From positions 1 through 6,478 of the forward strand of contig JAGHVA010000007.1 of NCBI GenBank assembly GCA_018064565.1: DNA of 6,478 nucleotides, read 5' to 3'. How positions within the stretch are numbered: the stretch's first letter is position 1; each line of letters starts with the position of its first letter. This DNA is from Candidatus Colimorpha onthohippi. Its GTDB lineage: Bacteria > Bacteroidota > Bacteroidia > Bacteroidales > P3. The notes below the pieces were generated by a model that saw only the letters and a list, made by a program, of their open reading frames with translations, had not been told where the DNA came from and did not search any database. Below, one piece after another: positions 1 to 6,283 of the stretch. The position numbers and the translations under genes are program-made.

Positions 1-118
1 TCTGTACCAAAACTGCTTTATATTTTTACGGAAGTTAACACACATCCATGTTATTGAGCGAACGATAGCTGACGACAGAAAATCAGAAGTACAAAATTAT
101 AGATTTCTTCTATTTATT
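1..118. other. Leader region upstream of the glycosyltransferase
   Basis: No complete gene is visible here. The frame used by the following glycosyltransferase is free of stops from base 2 up to its ATG (39 codons), but it contains no ATG, GTG or TTG and the peptide does not resemble a glycosyltransferase N-terminus. I therefore read it as non-coding, or at most as chance. A different plus frame is open from base 1 to a TGA at 55-57 and could be the last residues of an upstream gene, which cannot be decided without more sequence. The final bases before the ATG are AT-rich with no Shine-Dalgarno motif, as is usual in Bacteroidota. Confidence 0.4.
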
Positions 119-1132
119 ATGAAATATTCCATCATCATTCCTGTTTACAATCGACCCGACGAAGTTGATGAACTGCTTGATAGTTTAACCCATCAGACCG
201 TCAAAGACTTTGAAGTTGTGGTTGTTGAAGACGGATCAACCCTAAAGTGTGAAGCTATCTGCAAAAAATATGAAGAACAGCTAACCATCAATTACCACTA
301 CAAAGACAACTCAGGGCCCGGTCCCTCCAGATATTTCGGTGTTGCACATGCCAACGGACTTTATGTCCTTATTTTGGACAGCGACTGCGTTATCCCACCA
401 TCCTATATAGCATCTATCGACGAAGAGTTAAGCAAAGATTCGTGTGAGGCATTTGGCGGCCCCGACAGAGCGCACGACTCGTTTACGCCTATCCAAAAAG
501 CTATAAGTTACGGAATGACATCGTTTTTTACCACTGGTGGCATCAGGGGTGGCAAAAAGAAATTGGACAAGTTTTACCCACGCTCGTTCAACATGGGTGT
601 CAAACGCAGCGTATATGATGACTTAGGCGGTTTTTCGAATATGCGTTTTGGAGAAGATATAGATTTCAGTACCCGAATTTTTGAAAAAGGATATAAGTGC
701 AGGCTCTTTCCTGAAGCTTGGGTATGGCACAAACGCCGAACCGATATGCGAAAGTTTTTCAAGCAAGTATTTAATTCAGGCATTGCGCGCATCAACCTTA
801 CCAAGCGCCATCCTGGAACACTCAAATTGGTTCACCTCCTACCTATGGCATTTACCGTTGGCGTAATCGCATTGATTATTGCTACTTTGATTCTGCTTAT
901 TATCGGATCGAAATTTTGGATGCTCACATTGTTGCCGATTGTACTATACTGCTTATTGATATTCATTGACGCTTCCATCAAAAATAAGAATGTGGTTATC
1001 GGATTGCTGTCGATAGAAGCTGCATTTTTTCAATTGTTCGGTTACGGATTAGGGTTTATCAAAGCTTGGTGGCAACGGTGCATCTTGGGTCGTGGAGAAT
1101 TTTGTGCTTACGAAAAGAATTTTTACAAATAA
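119..1132 (+). CDS. Membrane-anchored family 2 glycosyltransferase
   Basis: Predicted to transfer a sugar from a nucleotide-sugar donor to an acceptor at the cytoplasmic face of the inner membrane, probably in polysaccharide, glycolipid or other envelope glycan assembly; donor and acceptor cannot be named. The 337-residue protein opens with the GT-A fold: the IIIPVYNR strand at residues 5-12, VVVEDGS at 34-40, and a metal/nucleotide-binding DSD at 87-89. A FGEDIDF segment around 177-183 carries the probable catalytic acidic pair (E179, D180), followed by WHKRR at 203-207. After the catalytic domain come three hydrophobic segments (about 237-263, 266-286 and 291-315) that should anchor it in the membrane, then a short basic, aromatic tail. 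The ATG at 119 is chosen because the GT-A strand begins three residues later, as is usual in this family. It stands alone here: the next gene starts 288 bases downstream, beyond a tandem repeat. Family assignment is firm; the pathway is unknown. Confidence 0.9.
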   Translation: MKYSIIIPVYNRPDEVDELLDSLTHQTVKDFEVVVVEDGSTLKCEAICKKYEEQLTINYHYKDNSGPGPSRYFGVAHANGLYVLILDSDCVIPPSYIASIDEELSKDSCEAFGGPDRAHDSFTPIQKAISYGMTSFFTTGGIRGGKKKLDKFYPRSFNMGVKRSVYDDLGGFSNMRFGEDIDFSTRIFEKGYKCRLFPEAWVWHKRRTDMRKFFKQVFNSGIARINLTKRHPGTLKLVHLLPMAFTVGVIALIIATLILLIIGSKFWMLTLLPIVLYCLLIFIDASIKNKNVVIGLLSIEAAFFQLFGYGLGFIKAWWQRCILGRGEFCAYEKNFYK

Positions 1133-1145
1133 TACATCCCAGTTT

Positions 1146-1333
1146 CGATGATTCGATTTTTCGATGATTCGATTTTTCGGTGATTTGATTTTTCGGTGAT
1201 TCGATTTTTCGGTGATTCGATTTTTTGGTGACTCGATTTTTCGATGACTCAATTTTTCGATGATCCGATTTTTCGGTGATTCGATTTTTCGGTGACATTC
1301 TTTCTCAATAGCTCGATTTTTCGATAACTCGAA
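1146..1333. repeat. 16-bp tandem repeat array (minisatellite-like)
   Basis: Nine head-to-tail units of 16 bp run from 1146 to 1289, with consensus CGGTGATTCGATTTTT. Substitutions are mostly G/A at unit position 3 (CGG or CGA) plus a few C/T changes. Two further degenerate units reach 1321, and a broken one ends in an A-run near 1338. Units abut directly with no spacers. Each carries a T5 run and several short complementary TCGA/CGA-TCG elements that could form weak hairpins. On the plus strand the TGA in each unit, with a period not divisible by 3, places stops in all three frames; the complementary strand is stop-free in all three frames. The array fills most of the gap between the glycosyltransferase and the outer membrane protein gene. 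The rest of the gap (1334-1420) shows only a 9-bp direct repeat, ACTGCCTAC, at 1352 and 1364, and no clear promoter. Confidence 0.93.
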
Positions 1334-1420
1334 AAAAAACAACAAATAACGACTGCCTACGCAACTGCCTACAAAAACAACAATCCCCTTTAGATATTGA
1401 ACACCATAATATCATATCGT

Positions 1421-2782
1421 ATGAAACAACTCTTTTCCATTCTTGCATTGGTAACATTAACCACAACGTTGCAACTTGCAGCGCAAGACACAGCTCACGT
1501 TAGGAAAGGATGGACATTCGGAGCATTACCAAGCATTGCGTTTGATCAAGATCTTGGATTTCAATTTGGTGCCCTTACCAACATCTATTACTTTGGCGAC
1601 GGCTCTACCTACCCAGATTATTTACATTCATTCTACGCAGAAGCCGCAACCACATCCAAACACTTTGGATTATACCGAGCTGCATACGACTCAAAATACC
1701 TGATTCCCAACCATCGGCTAAGCATCGATATCGCATATATGCCCGACCTAATGTGCGATTTTTATGGTTTTAACGGCTACGCATCATATTACACAGCCGA
1801 CTACGCTCAAGATAATGCAACAAGTTATTTGTCGCGAGCTTATTATAAATACCAACGCGATATATTTAGATTCAGCATCGACTTGCAAGGGACAATCTCC
1901 TCTCCTTGGTATTGGAACTTAGGCATCGGACTACTACATTACCGCGTGGGTAACGTGGACGTGGACAGACTGAACCGCTATGCCAAAGACGACAACAAAC
2001 TTCCTGAGACAACTACGCTGTTTGACCATTATGTAGCTTTGGGCTATATAACCGAAGCGGAAAAAGACGGTGGCGACTCTCCTTATCTTCACCTTGGTGC
2101 TACTTACGACACCCGCGACCGTCAACAGAACCCCCGACACGGTATCCATGCGGACGCTTTCGTAACATATTATGCTGGCATCAACCAACAAAAAGATTAC
2201 AACAATCTAAAATTAAACGTCAATTGGCGACAGTATATAACACTTATTCCTAATCGGCTCACATTGGCTTACCGGCTGGGTGCTCAATTGGATCTGGCTG
2301 GCAAATCGCCTTTTTATCTCAATACATATCTAAATCAGTTATACATGCAACGTACTATCTACGAAGGACTTGGCGGTGGCAATTCTGTACGAGGCATTAT
2401 GCGCAACCGAATCATGGCAAATGGCGTTGGCTTTACAAATATCGAATTGCGGACACAAATATTCAGTTTCAAAATTGGCAAAGAGATGTTTTATGTAGGG
2501 CTGGTACCATTCATAGACGGAGGTATGGTGCTACAACCCTACGATGATGTAGTGTCAAATCCGGAAGCGTTGTACGACACCGAAAGCAAAAGCTACGCCA
2601 CTCCACAAAAAGCCGATTACGACAACTCCCGCATATACAGACCGCATCTATCTACAGGATGTGGCCTCAAAGTTGCGATGAACGACAATTTTGTGCTGAG
2701 CGTAGATTGGGCTACTGCATTAGACAAACAGGACAACAACAAAGGTAGCAACATGTATATCAAGATGGGATATCTGTTCTAA
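1421..2782 (+). CDS. Omp85-family (BamA/TamA-like) outer membrane beta-barrel protein
   Basis: An outer membrane barrel of the Omp85 superfamily, whose members insert or translocate proteins or move lipids at the outer membrane; the substrate here is unknown. From the ATG at 1421 it has 453 residues, beginning with a signal peptide (MKQLFSILALVTL..., likely cleaved after A21, before QD). An in-frame TTG at 1397 would add eight residues ahead of the Lys-containing signal start and is less likely. Family signatures are the YDTRDRQQNPRHG segment at about 229-241, matching the barrel-entry motif DTRD..NP..G of BamA/TamA proteins, and GGGNSVRGI at about 319-326, containing the VRG loop-6 motif. 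The chain ends in an aromatic residue (MGYLF), a typical barrel C-terminal signal. It is too short to hold the five POTRA domains of BamA, and no clear POTRA domain is visible, so it is probably not the essential BamA. The N-terminal 100 residues after the signal resemble those of Bacteroidota-specific short Omp85 proteins. An MgtC-family gene follows 13 bases downstream. Confidence 0.88.
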   Translation: MKQLFSILALVTLTTTLQLAAQDTAHVRKGWTFGALPSIAFDQDLGFQFGALTNIYYFGDGSTYPDYLHSFYAEAATTSKHFGLYRAAYDSKYLIPNHRLSIDIAYMPDLMCDFYGFNGYASYYTADYAQDNATSYLSRAYYKYQRDIFRFSIDLQGTISSPWYWNLGIGLLHYRVGNVDVDRLNRYAKDDNKLPETTTLFDHYVALGYITEAEKDGGDSPYLHLGATYDTRDRQQNPRHGIHADAFVTYYAGINQQKDYNNLKLNVNWRQYITLIPNRLTLAYRLGAQLDLAGKSPFYLNTYLNQLYMQRTIYEGLGGGNSVRGIMRNRIMANGVGFTNIELRTQIFSFKIGKEMFYVGLVPFIDGGMVLQPYDDVVSNPEALYDTESKSYATPQKADYDNSRIYRPHLSTGCGLKVAMNDNFVLSVDWATALDKQDNNKGSNMYIKMGYLF

Positions 2783-2795
2783 AACACTACTCAAC

Positions 2796-3224
2796 ATGGT
2801 GATTATTGACGAGCCTACAGCACTTATCCGAATGGGGATAAGTATCGTATTAGGGATGGCTATCGGACTTGAGCGGGAAAAGCATCATCACCCTGCTGGC
2901 ATCCGTACGTTTATGCTGATTTGTATGGGTGCCACATTAGCAACCCTCGCCTCTATCTACATCTGCCAGACCAATACCGAACTGCTGAACGGTGATCCAG
3001 GTCGAATTGCTGCCCAAGTGCTGACAGGCGTAGGCTTTATCGGAGCAGGTCTCATTATCAAAAACGAAGACCGCGTAAGCGGACTCACCAGCGCAGCAGC
3101 CATATTCCTCACCGCCTCTATCGGGGTGAGCATCGGCGTTGGCATGATTGTTACGGGTTGCGTTGTAACGCTGGTTACAATCCTGATTCTCACCTCCTCT
3201 TCTATCAGCAAAAAAAAGCAATAG
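2796..3224 (+). CDS. MgtC/SapB-family inner membrane protein
   Basis: A small integral inner membrane protein of the MgtC/SapB family. Characterised MgtC proteins help bacteria survive magnesium limitation and modulate the F-type ATPase, but many family members, including this one, have no tested role. At 142 residues it contains only the membrane domain and lacks the C-terminal cytoplasmic ACT-like domain of Salmonella MgtC. Family signatures are clear: GLEREKHHHPAGIRT at 24-38, DPGRIAAQVLTGVGFIGAG at 67-85 with the conserved Asp67 and Arg70, and GLTSAAAIF at 96-104. Hydrophobic segments lie at about 8-24, 36-57, 72-88 and 98-133 (probably two passes). The tail is short and basic (SKKKQ). 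The gene starts 13 bases after the Omp85-like gene on the same strand, so co-transcription is likely. No terminator specific to this strand is evident after its stop. Confidence 0.92.
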   Translation: MVIIDEPTALIRMGISIVLGMAIGLEREKHHHPAGIRTFMLICMGATLATLASIYICQTNTELLNGDPGRIAAQVLTGVGFIGAGLIIKNEDRVSGLTSAAAIFLTASIGVSIGVGMIVTGCVVTLVTILILTSSSISKKKQ

Positions 3225-3290
3225 CCTCGCAAATCTATCAACCAGCACCTTTGCACGATTAACAGTTCAAGCAAATTGAGTGCCCCCCCC

Positions 3291-3337
3291 AAAAAAACGA
3301 TTGCAGCTTAGAGTGAACCTCCCAACTGCAATCGTTT
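3291..3337 (-). terminator. Intrinsic terminator of the dxs transcript
   Basis: A perfect 12-bp inverted repeat (AAACGATTGCAG at 3295-3306 and its complement at 3326-3337) encloses a 19-base loop. Read on the minus strand, which is the direction of dxs, the stem is followed by a run of T residues (complement of A7 at 3291-3297, the first three bases of which pair in the stem) and then G8 (complement of C8 at 3283-3290). It sits 26 bases past the dxs stop codon. In the plus direction only three T residues follow, and these are part of the stem, so it should be a much weaker stop for the MgtC-family gene. The remaining 3225-3362 sequence holds nothing else recognisable. Confidence 0.85.
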
Positions 3338-3362
3338 GGTCATTATTACACAACACACGCAC

Positions 3363-5246
3363 CTATTCAACCGCAGCAGCAACGATATGATCCACATCAT
3401 ATCCGCAATCTCGTTGCAACTGAGCGATTGTTCCATGTGCGACAAAATAGTCTGGAATGCCCAATATCGTGATAGGTGTCGTATTGTTGATAGTCTCCAT
3501 ATATTCCAAGACAGCACTACCAAAACCGCCTTGTTTTACACCGTCCTCGACCGTAACAATCCGGCGAAATCCTTTGTTGGCAATCTGACGCAAAAGATCG
3601 GTGTCCAGCGGCTTCAGATATCTCATATCGTAATGCGCAACACTCACACCCCGTTCGGCAAGTATCTGTGCTGCCTGTCTGGCGCTATTGCCAACATGCC
3701 CGATGGTTACTAAAGCCACATCATCGCCTTCGGTTAGCACACGACCTTTACCCACGGTAAGTGCCGAAAACGGACAACGCCAATCTACCTTGACCCCACG
3801 CCCACGAGGATAACGAATCACTACTGGACCCTGATTGGGCAATTGTGCGGTGTACATCATGCAGCGCAGTTCATGCTCATCCATCGGTGCACAGATAGTC
3901 AGGTTAGGTACACACCGCAAACAAGCCATATCAAACACACCATGATGGGTAGCACCATCATCACCTACCAATCCGGCCCTATCAAGACAGAACACAACAG
4001 GGAGCTTTTGCAATGCCACATCGTGCAAAATCTGATCATAGGCACGTTGCATAAACGAAGAATACAAGTTGCAGAAAGGCAACATGCCCTGTGCTGCCAA
4101 TCCTGCGGCAAAGGTAACAGAATGTTGCTCTGCTATCCCTACATCAAAAGCCCGGTGGGGCATGGCTCGCATCATGATATTCAACGAGCAGCCTGTCGGC
4201 ATAGCGGGCGTGATACCTACGATTCTGCTGTTCTGACTTGCCAATTCAACGATAGTCTCACCAAACACATCCTGATACCTTGGTGGCAGAGACTTGTTGC
4301 TGTCTGTCAGCTGAGCACCTGTCTCCGCATCAAACTTGCCTGGAGCATGGTAAACCACCGGATTTTGCTCTGCTTTACGCATGCCTTTCCCTTTGGTGGT
4401 GATTACATGTAGCAATTTAGGACCTTTTAAATCCTTTAATTTTTCGAGTGTAGATACCAGTTCCTCAATATTATGACCATCGATAGGTCCGAAATAACGG
4501 AATCCCAATGCCTCAAAAAGATTGGGCGCACCCAACATGGCATATTTGGCCATAAATGTGATATGCTGGATAAGACCGATATGCCGCCGGCGCTGCTTGT
4601 CGGACATCTTGTTGCCGCCCAATCGATCCCACACATATTCCTTAAGTTTGTTGTACCTATGAGAGGCAGTAATCTTGACCAGATACTTACTCAAACCGCC
4701 AACAGCCTTGTCGATAGAGATACCGTTGTCGTTCAAAACAACCAGCATATTGGTTTTTGATATGCTCGCATTGTTCAACGCCTCAAACGCCTCTCCACCC
4801 GTCATCGAGCCATCTCCAATAACAGCAATATGCTGCCTATCGGTGAGTCCTTGCAACTGAGAAGCCACAGCCATACCCAACACAGCCGAGATTGAGGTTG
4901 AACTATGCCCTGTACCAAAAGCATCATACTCGCTCTCATCTCTACGAGGAAAGCCACTCAACCCTCCATAAGTACGGATAGTAGCAAAACGGTCGCGACG
5001 ACCAGTTAATATCTTATGAGCATACGCCTGGTGGCCAACATCCCAAACCAACTTATCGTCAGGAGTGTTGAACACATAATGTAATGCTATCGACAGCTCA
5101 ACGGTACCTAAACTTGAAGCAAGATGACCCGGATGGTTTGCAAGCGTATCAATGATATATTGCCGCAATTCGCCCGACAACATCTCTAACTGCGGGATGG
5201 TCAGTTGCTTCAAATCTGATGGTATATTGATCTTTTCAAGATACAT
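3363..5246 (-). CDS. dxs: 1-deoxy-D-xylulose-5-phosphate synthase
   Basis: Condenses pyruvate and glyceraldehyde 3-phosphate to 1-deoxy-D-xylulose 5-phosphate with loss of CO2, the first step of the methylerythritol phosphate route to isoprenoids and also a precursor step for thiamine and pyridoxal. It is a cytosolic, thiamine diphosphate and Mg-dependent enzyme. The 627 residues match the usual length (about 620). In order: HPGHLASSLG with His41; DVGHQAYAHKILTGR with His72; GTGHSSTSIS at 111-120; the thiamine diphosphate motif GDGSMTGGEAFEALNNA at 144-160 with NDN at 172-174; IAEQHSV with catalytic Glu373; DRAGLVGDDGATHHG at 422-436; and IRYPRGRG with Arg478. The C-terminal transketolase domain (about 500-620) is complete. 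All expected active-site residues are present. The ATG at 5246 gives the usual N-terminus. It follows the upstream secreted-protein gene by 6 bases and ends before a strong terminator, so it is the last gene of its transcript. Confidence 0.98.
   Translation of the reverse strand: MYLEKINIPSDLKQLTIPQLEMLSGELRQYIIDTLANHPGHLASSLGTVELSIALHYVFNTPDDKLVWDVGHQAYAHKILTGRRDRFATIRTYGGLSGFPRRDESEYDAFGTGHSSTSISAVLGMAVASQLQGLTDRQHIAVIGDGSMTGGEAFEALNNASISKTNMLVVLNDNGISIDKAVGGLSKYLVKITASHRYNKLKEYVWDRLGGNKMSDKQRRRHIGLIQHITFMAKYAMLGAPNLFEALGFRYFGPIDGHNIEELVSTLEKLKDLKGPKLLHVITTKGKGMRKAEQNPVVYHAPGKFDAETGAQLTDSNKSLPPRYQDVFGETIVELASQNSRIVGITPAMPTGCSLNIMMRAMPHRAFDVGIAEQHSVTFAAGLAAQGMLPFCNLYSSFMQRAYDQILHDVALQKLPVVFCLDRAGLVGDDGATHHGVFDMACLRCVPNLTICAPMDEHELRCMMYTAQLPNQGPVVIRYPRGRGVKVDWRCPFSALTVGKGRVLTEGDDVALVTIGHVGNSARQAAQILAERGVSVAHYDMRYLKPLDTDLLRQIANKGFRRIVTVEDGVKQGGFGSAVLEYMETINNTTPITILGIPDYFVAHGTIAQLQRDCGYDVDHIVAAAVE
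3384..3403. repeat. Short inverted repeat inside the 3' end of dxs
   Basis: GATATGAT at 3384-3391 and its exact complement at 3396-3403 flank a 4-base spacer (CCAC). The element lies within the last codons of dxs, encoding part of GYDVDHIV, and about 90 bases before the terminator in the transcript. It could form a small hairpin near the mRNA 3' end, but it has no T-run and a chance origin is plausible. Confidence 0.5.
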
Positions 5247-5252
5247 AATGAA

Positions 5253-6233
5253 TCAGTTTGACAGATTAAACCTCGATGGATCTTTATCCAACGGTTCAAA
5301 TGCTTTATTCAATTTTTTGTCAGACAATCGTCCTTGTGCGCCTTTGCGCATTTCCCACTTGCCATTACGAAACACGTATGCCAACTCAACACCAGTGGGC
5401 ACATAATACTGAAACAGCCCCTCCATACCCTGCACCTGAGGCGCAACCTCATCAAAGATAATCATACGCTCCACCTCATCATGGCCTACATCCTGAGTAG
5501 TAGATTTATTGGTACCCGGAATCTTAACTCTTTTCTTCTCGACCGTATGTATCACCTGATCCTCATAATGCAGATTAACCATAGCGGTGGTAGTGTATGC
5601 CAAAATCACCCGTCGCCTATTAGGAGCTTTCCTAAATAGCGGCTGCCCAAACTGAGGAACAGCCCTGTCGCGCTTAAACCAGATAGGTTCAATCACCTTG
5701 CGTTGAATCAAGGGGTTGGTACAATTCCACCCCAACAACGTGTAATAATATTGCCCGTCATGTTTTGTCTCCACAAGCTCCTGATACACAGACCCATACC
5801 AGCTATCGGCGGTCAGCATCGACTCTTCAGGACTAAACACCTCGTCTGATCGGTCGTGCAACTCCGTCACAACCCACTCATCTTCTTCTTCGTCATAGGC
5901 TTGAACAAATCCAAAACACTCCTGCTCGTTGTTATCACGGCGCACAGGCCAAGAAAAAATACGAAACTTGCCCGACGAGGCAGTCAACACCGACACCCTA
6001 CTGCCAAAATTCCATCGCCACTTAAACGAATCCTCCTCTTCCAAGGCCTTGGAAAGTAGTTGTACTGCCGACTCGTTGGCATGATAGCGCTCATTGTCTG
6101 TCGGAGCATTATAGACCTGCTCAAACAAGTCAACCAGCTGATCTTGATAACGGCTCATCACCTTCTTATCCTGAGCTGACAAAGAGCAAAAAACCGAAAA
6201 TAATATAATAAAAGAGGTATAAATACGTTTCAT
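5253..6233 (-). CDS. Secreted protein of unknown function, upstream of dxs
   Basis: I do not recognise a named family. The 326-residue product begins with a classical signal peptide (KR at 2-3, hydrophobic core about 4-18, cleavage probably after Ala20 in SLSA|QDKK), so it should be exported to the periplasm or beyond. The single Cys16 is in the core and is not a lipobox. The mature chain has a charged helical N-terminus (about 24-68), a stretch rich in aromatic and acidic residues (about 70-170, including WRWNFGSRV and YDEEEDEW), Cys171 in a GWNCTNPL segment, then a basic, strand-like part (about 200-260). It ends with a conserved-looking YVPTGVELAYVFRNGKWEM segment (277-295) and a polar tail. 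No catalytic motif, transmembrane span or anchoring domain is evident. Its stop lies 6 bases before the dxs ATG, implying one transcript. The ATG at 6233 falls within an ACGT palindrome cluster. That the gene is real is well supported; function is unknown. Confidence 0.88.
   Translation of the reverse strand: MKRIYTSFIILFSVFCSLSAQDKKVMSRYQDQLVDLFEQVYNAPTDNERYHANESAVQLLSKALEEEDSFKWRWNFGSRVSVLTASSGKFRIFSWPVRRDNNEQECFGFVQAYDEEEDEWVVTELHDRSDEVFSPEESMLTADSWYGSVYQELVETKHDGQYYYTLLGWNCTNPLIQRKVIEPIWFKRDRAVPQFGQPLFRKAPNRRRVILAYTTTAMVNLHYEDQVIHTVEKKRVKIPGTNKSTTQDVGHDEVERMIIFDEVAPQVQGMEGLFQYYVPTGVELAYVFRNGKWEMRKGAQGRLSDKKLNKAFEPLDKDPSRFNLSN
6039..6054. repeat. 16-bp perfect palindrome within the secreted-protein gene
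   Basis: The sequence TTCCAAGGCCTTGGAA is its own complement over all 16 bases. On the minus strand it lies in the codons for residues about 60-66 (LSKALEE). A perfect palindrome of this length is expected only rarely by chance in a window this size (about one in ten). It could be a protein-binding site, or simply coincidence under coding constraint. Confidence 0.55.
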
Positions 6234-6262
6234 ACGTATATCTTAACGTATCTTAATACGTT
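6223..6262. promoter_or_regulatory. Divergent intergenic region with four clustered ACGT palindromic sites
   Basis: The 50-base gap (6234-6283) between the divergent secreted-protein/dxs operon and dapD must contain both promoters. ACGT cores occur at 6225, 6234, 6246 and 6258, spaced 9, 12 and 12 bases. ATACGTAT at 6232-6239 is a perfect palindrome overlapping the minus-strand start codon, and AACGTAT (6245-6251) and ATACGTT (6256-6262) form a 7-bp inverted repeat across a 4-base spacer. TACGTTTT at 6257-6264 matches seven of eight positions of the Bacteroidota -7 element (TAnnTTTG) in the dapD direction, but no matching -33 TTTG lies at the right distance. Operator function is an inference. 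Confidence 0.4.
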
Positions 6263-6283
6263 TTATTTTATACCAACACAAAT

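Noticed and set aside
98..107. Promoter -7 element TAGATTTC just upstream of the glycosyltransferase
   Set aside because: It matches seven of eight positions of TAnnTTTG, but there is no TTTG or TTG at the -33 distance, and the resulting leader would be only a few bases long.
1146..1333. CRISPR array
   Set aside because: The units abut directly at a constant 16-bp period with no unique spacers, and there are no cas genes nearby.
1049..1345. Minus-strand open frame of about 98 codons rich in RKIESPKN-like peptide repeats
   Set aside because: It is an artefact of the 16-bp tandem repeat, whose complement contains no stop codon in any frame. Two minus frames give equally long, low-complexity peptides, and the rest overlaps the end of the glycosyltransferase gene antisense.
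3843..4412. Plus-strand open frame of 189 codons inside dxs
   Set aside because: It lies entirely antisense to the well-supported dxs gene. Its peptide is rich in His, Cys and Gln with no domain or signal, typical of a shadow frame.
6186..6233. Lipoprotein signal at Cys16 of the secreted protein
   Set aside because: The residues before the Cys (FSVF) do not fit a lipobox, and a better signal peptidase I site (SLSA before Q) follows four residues later.
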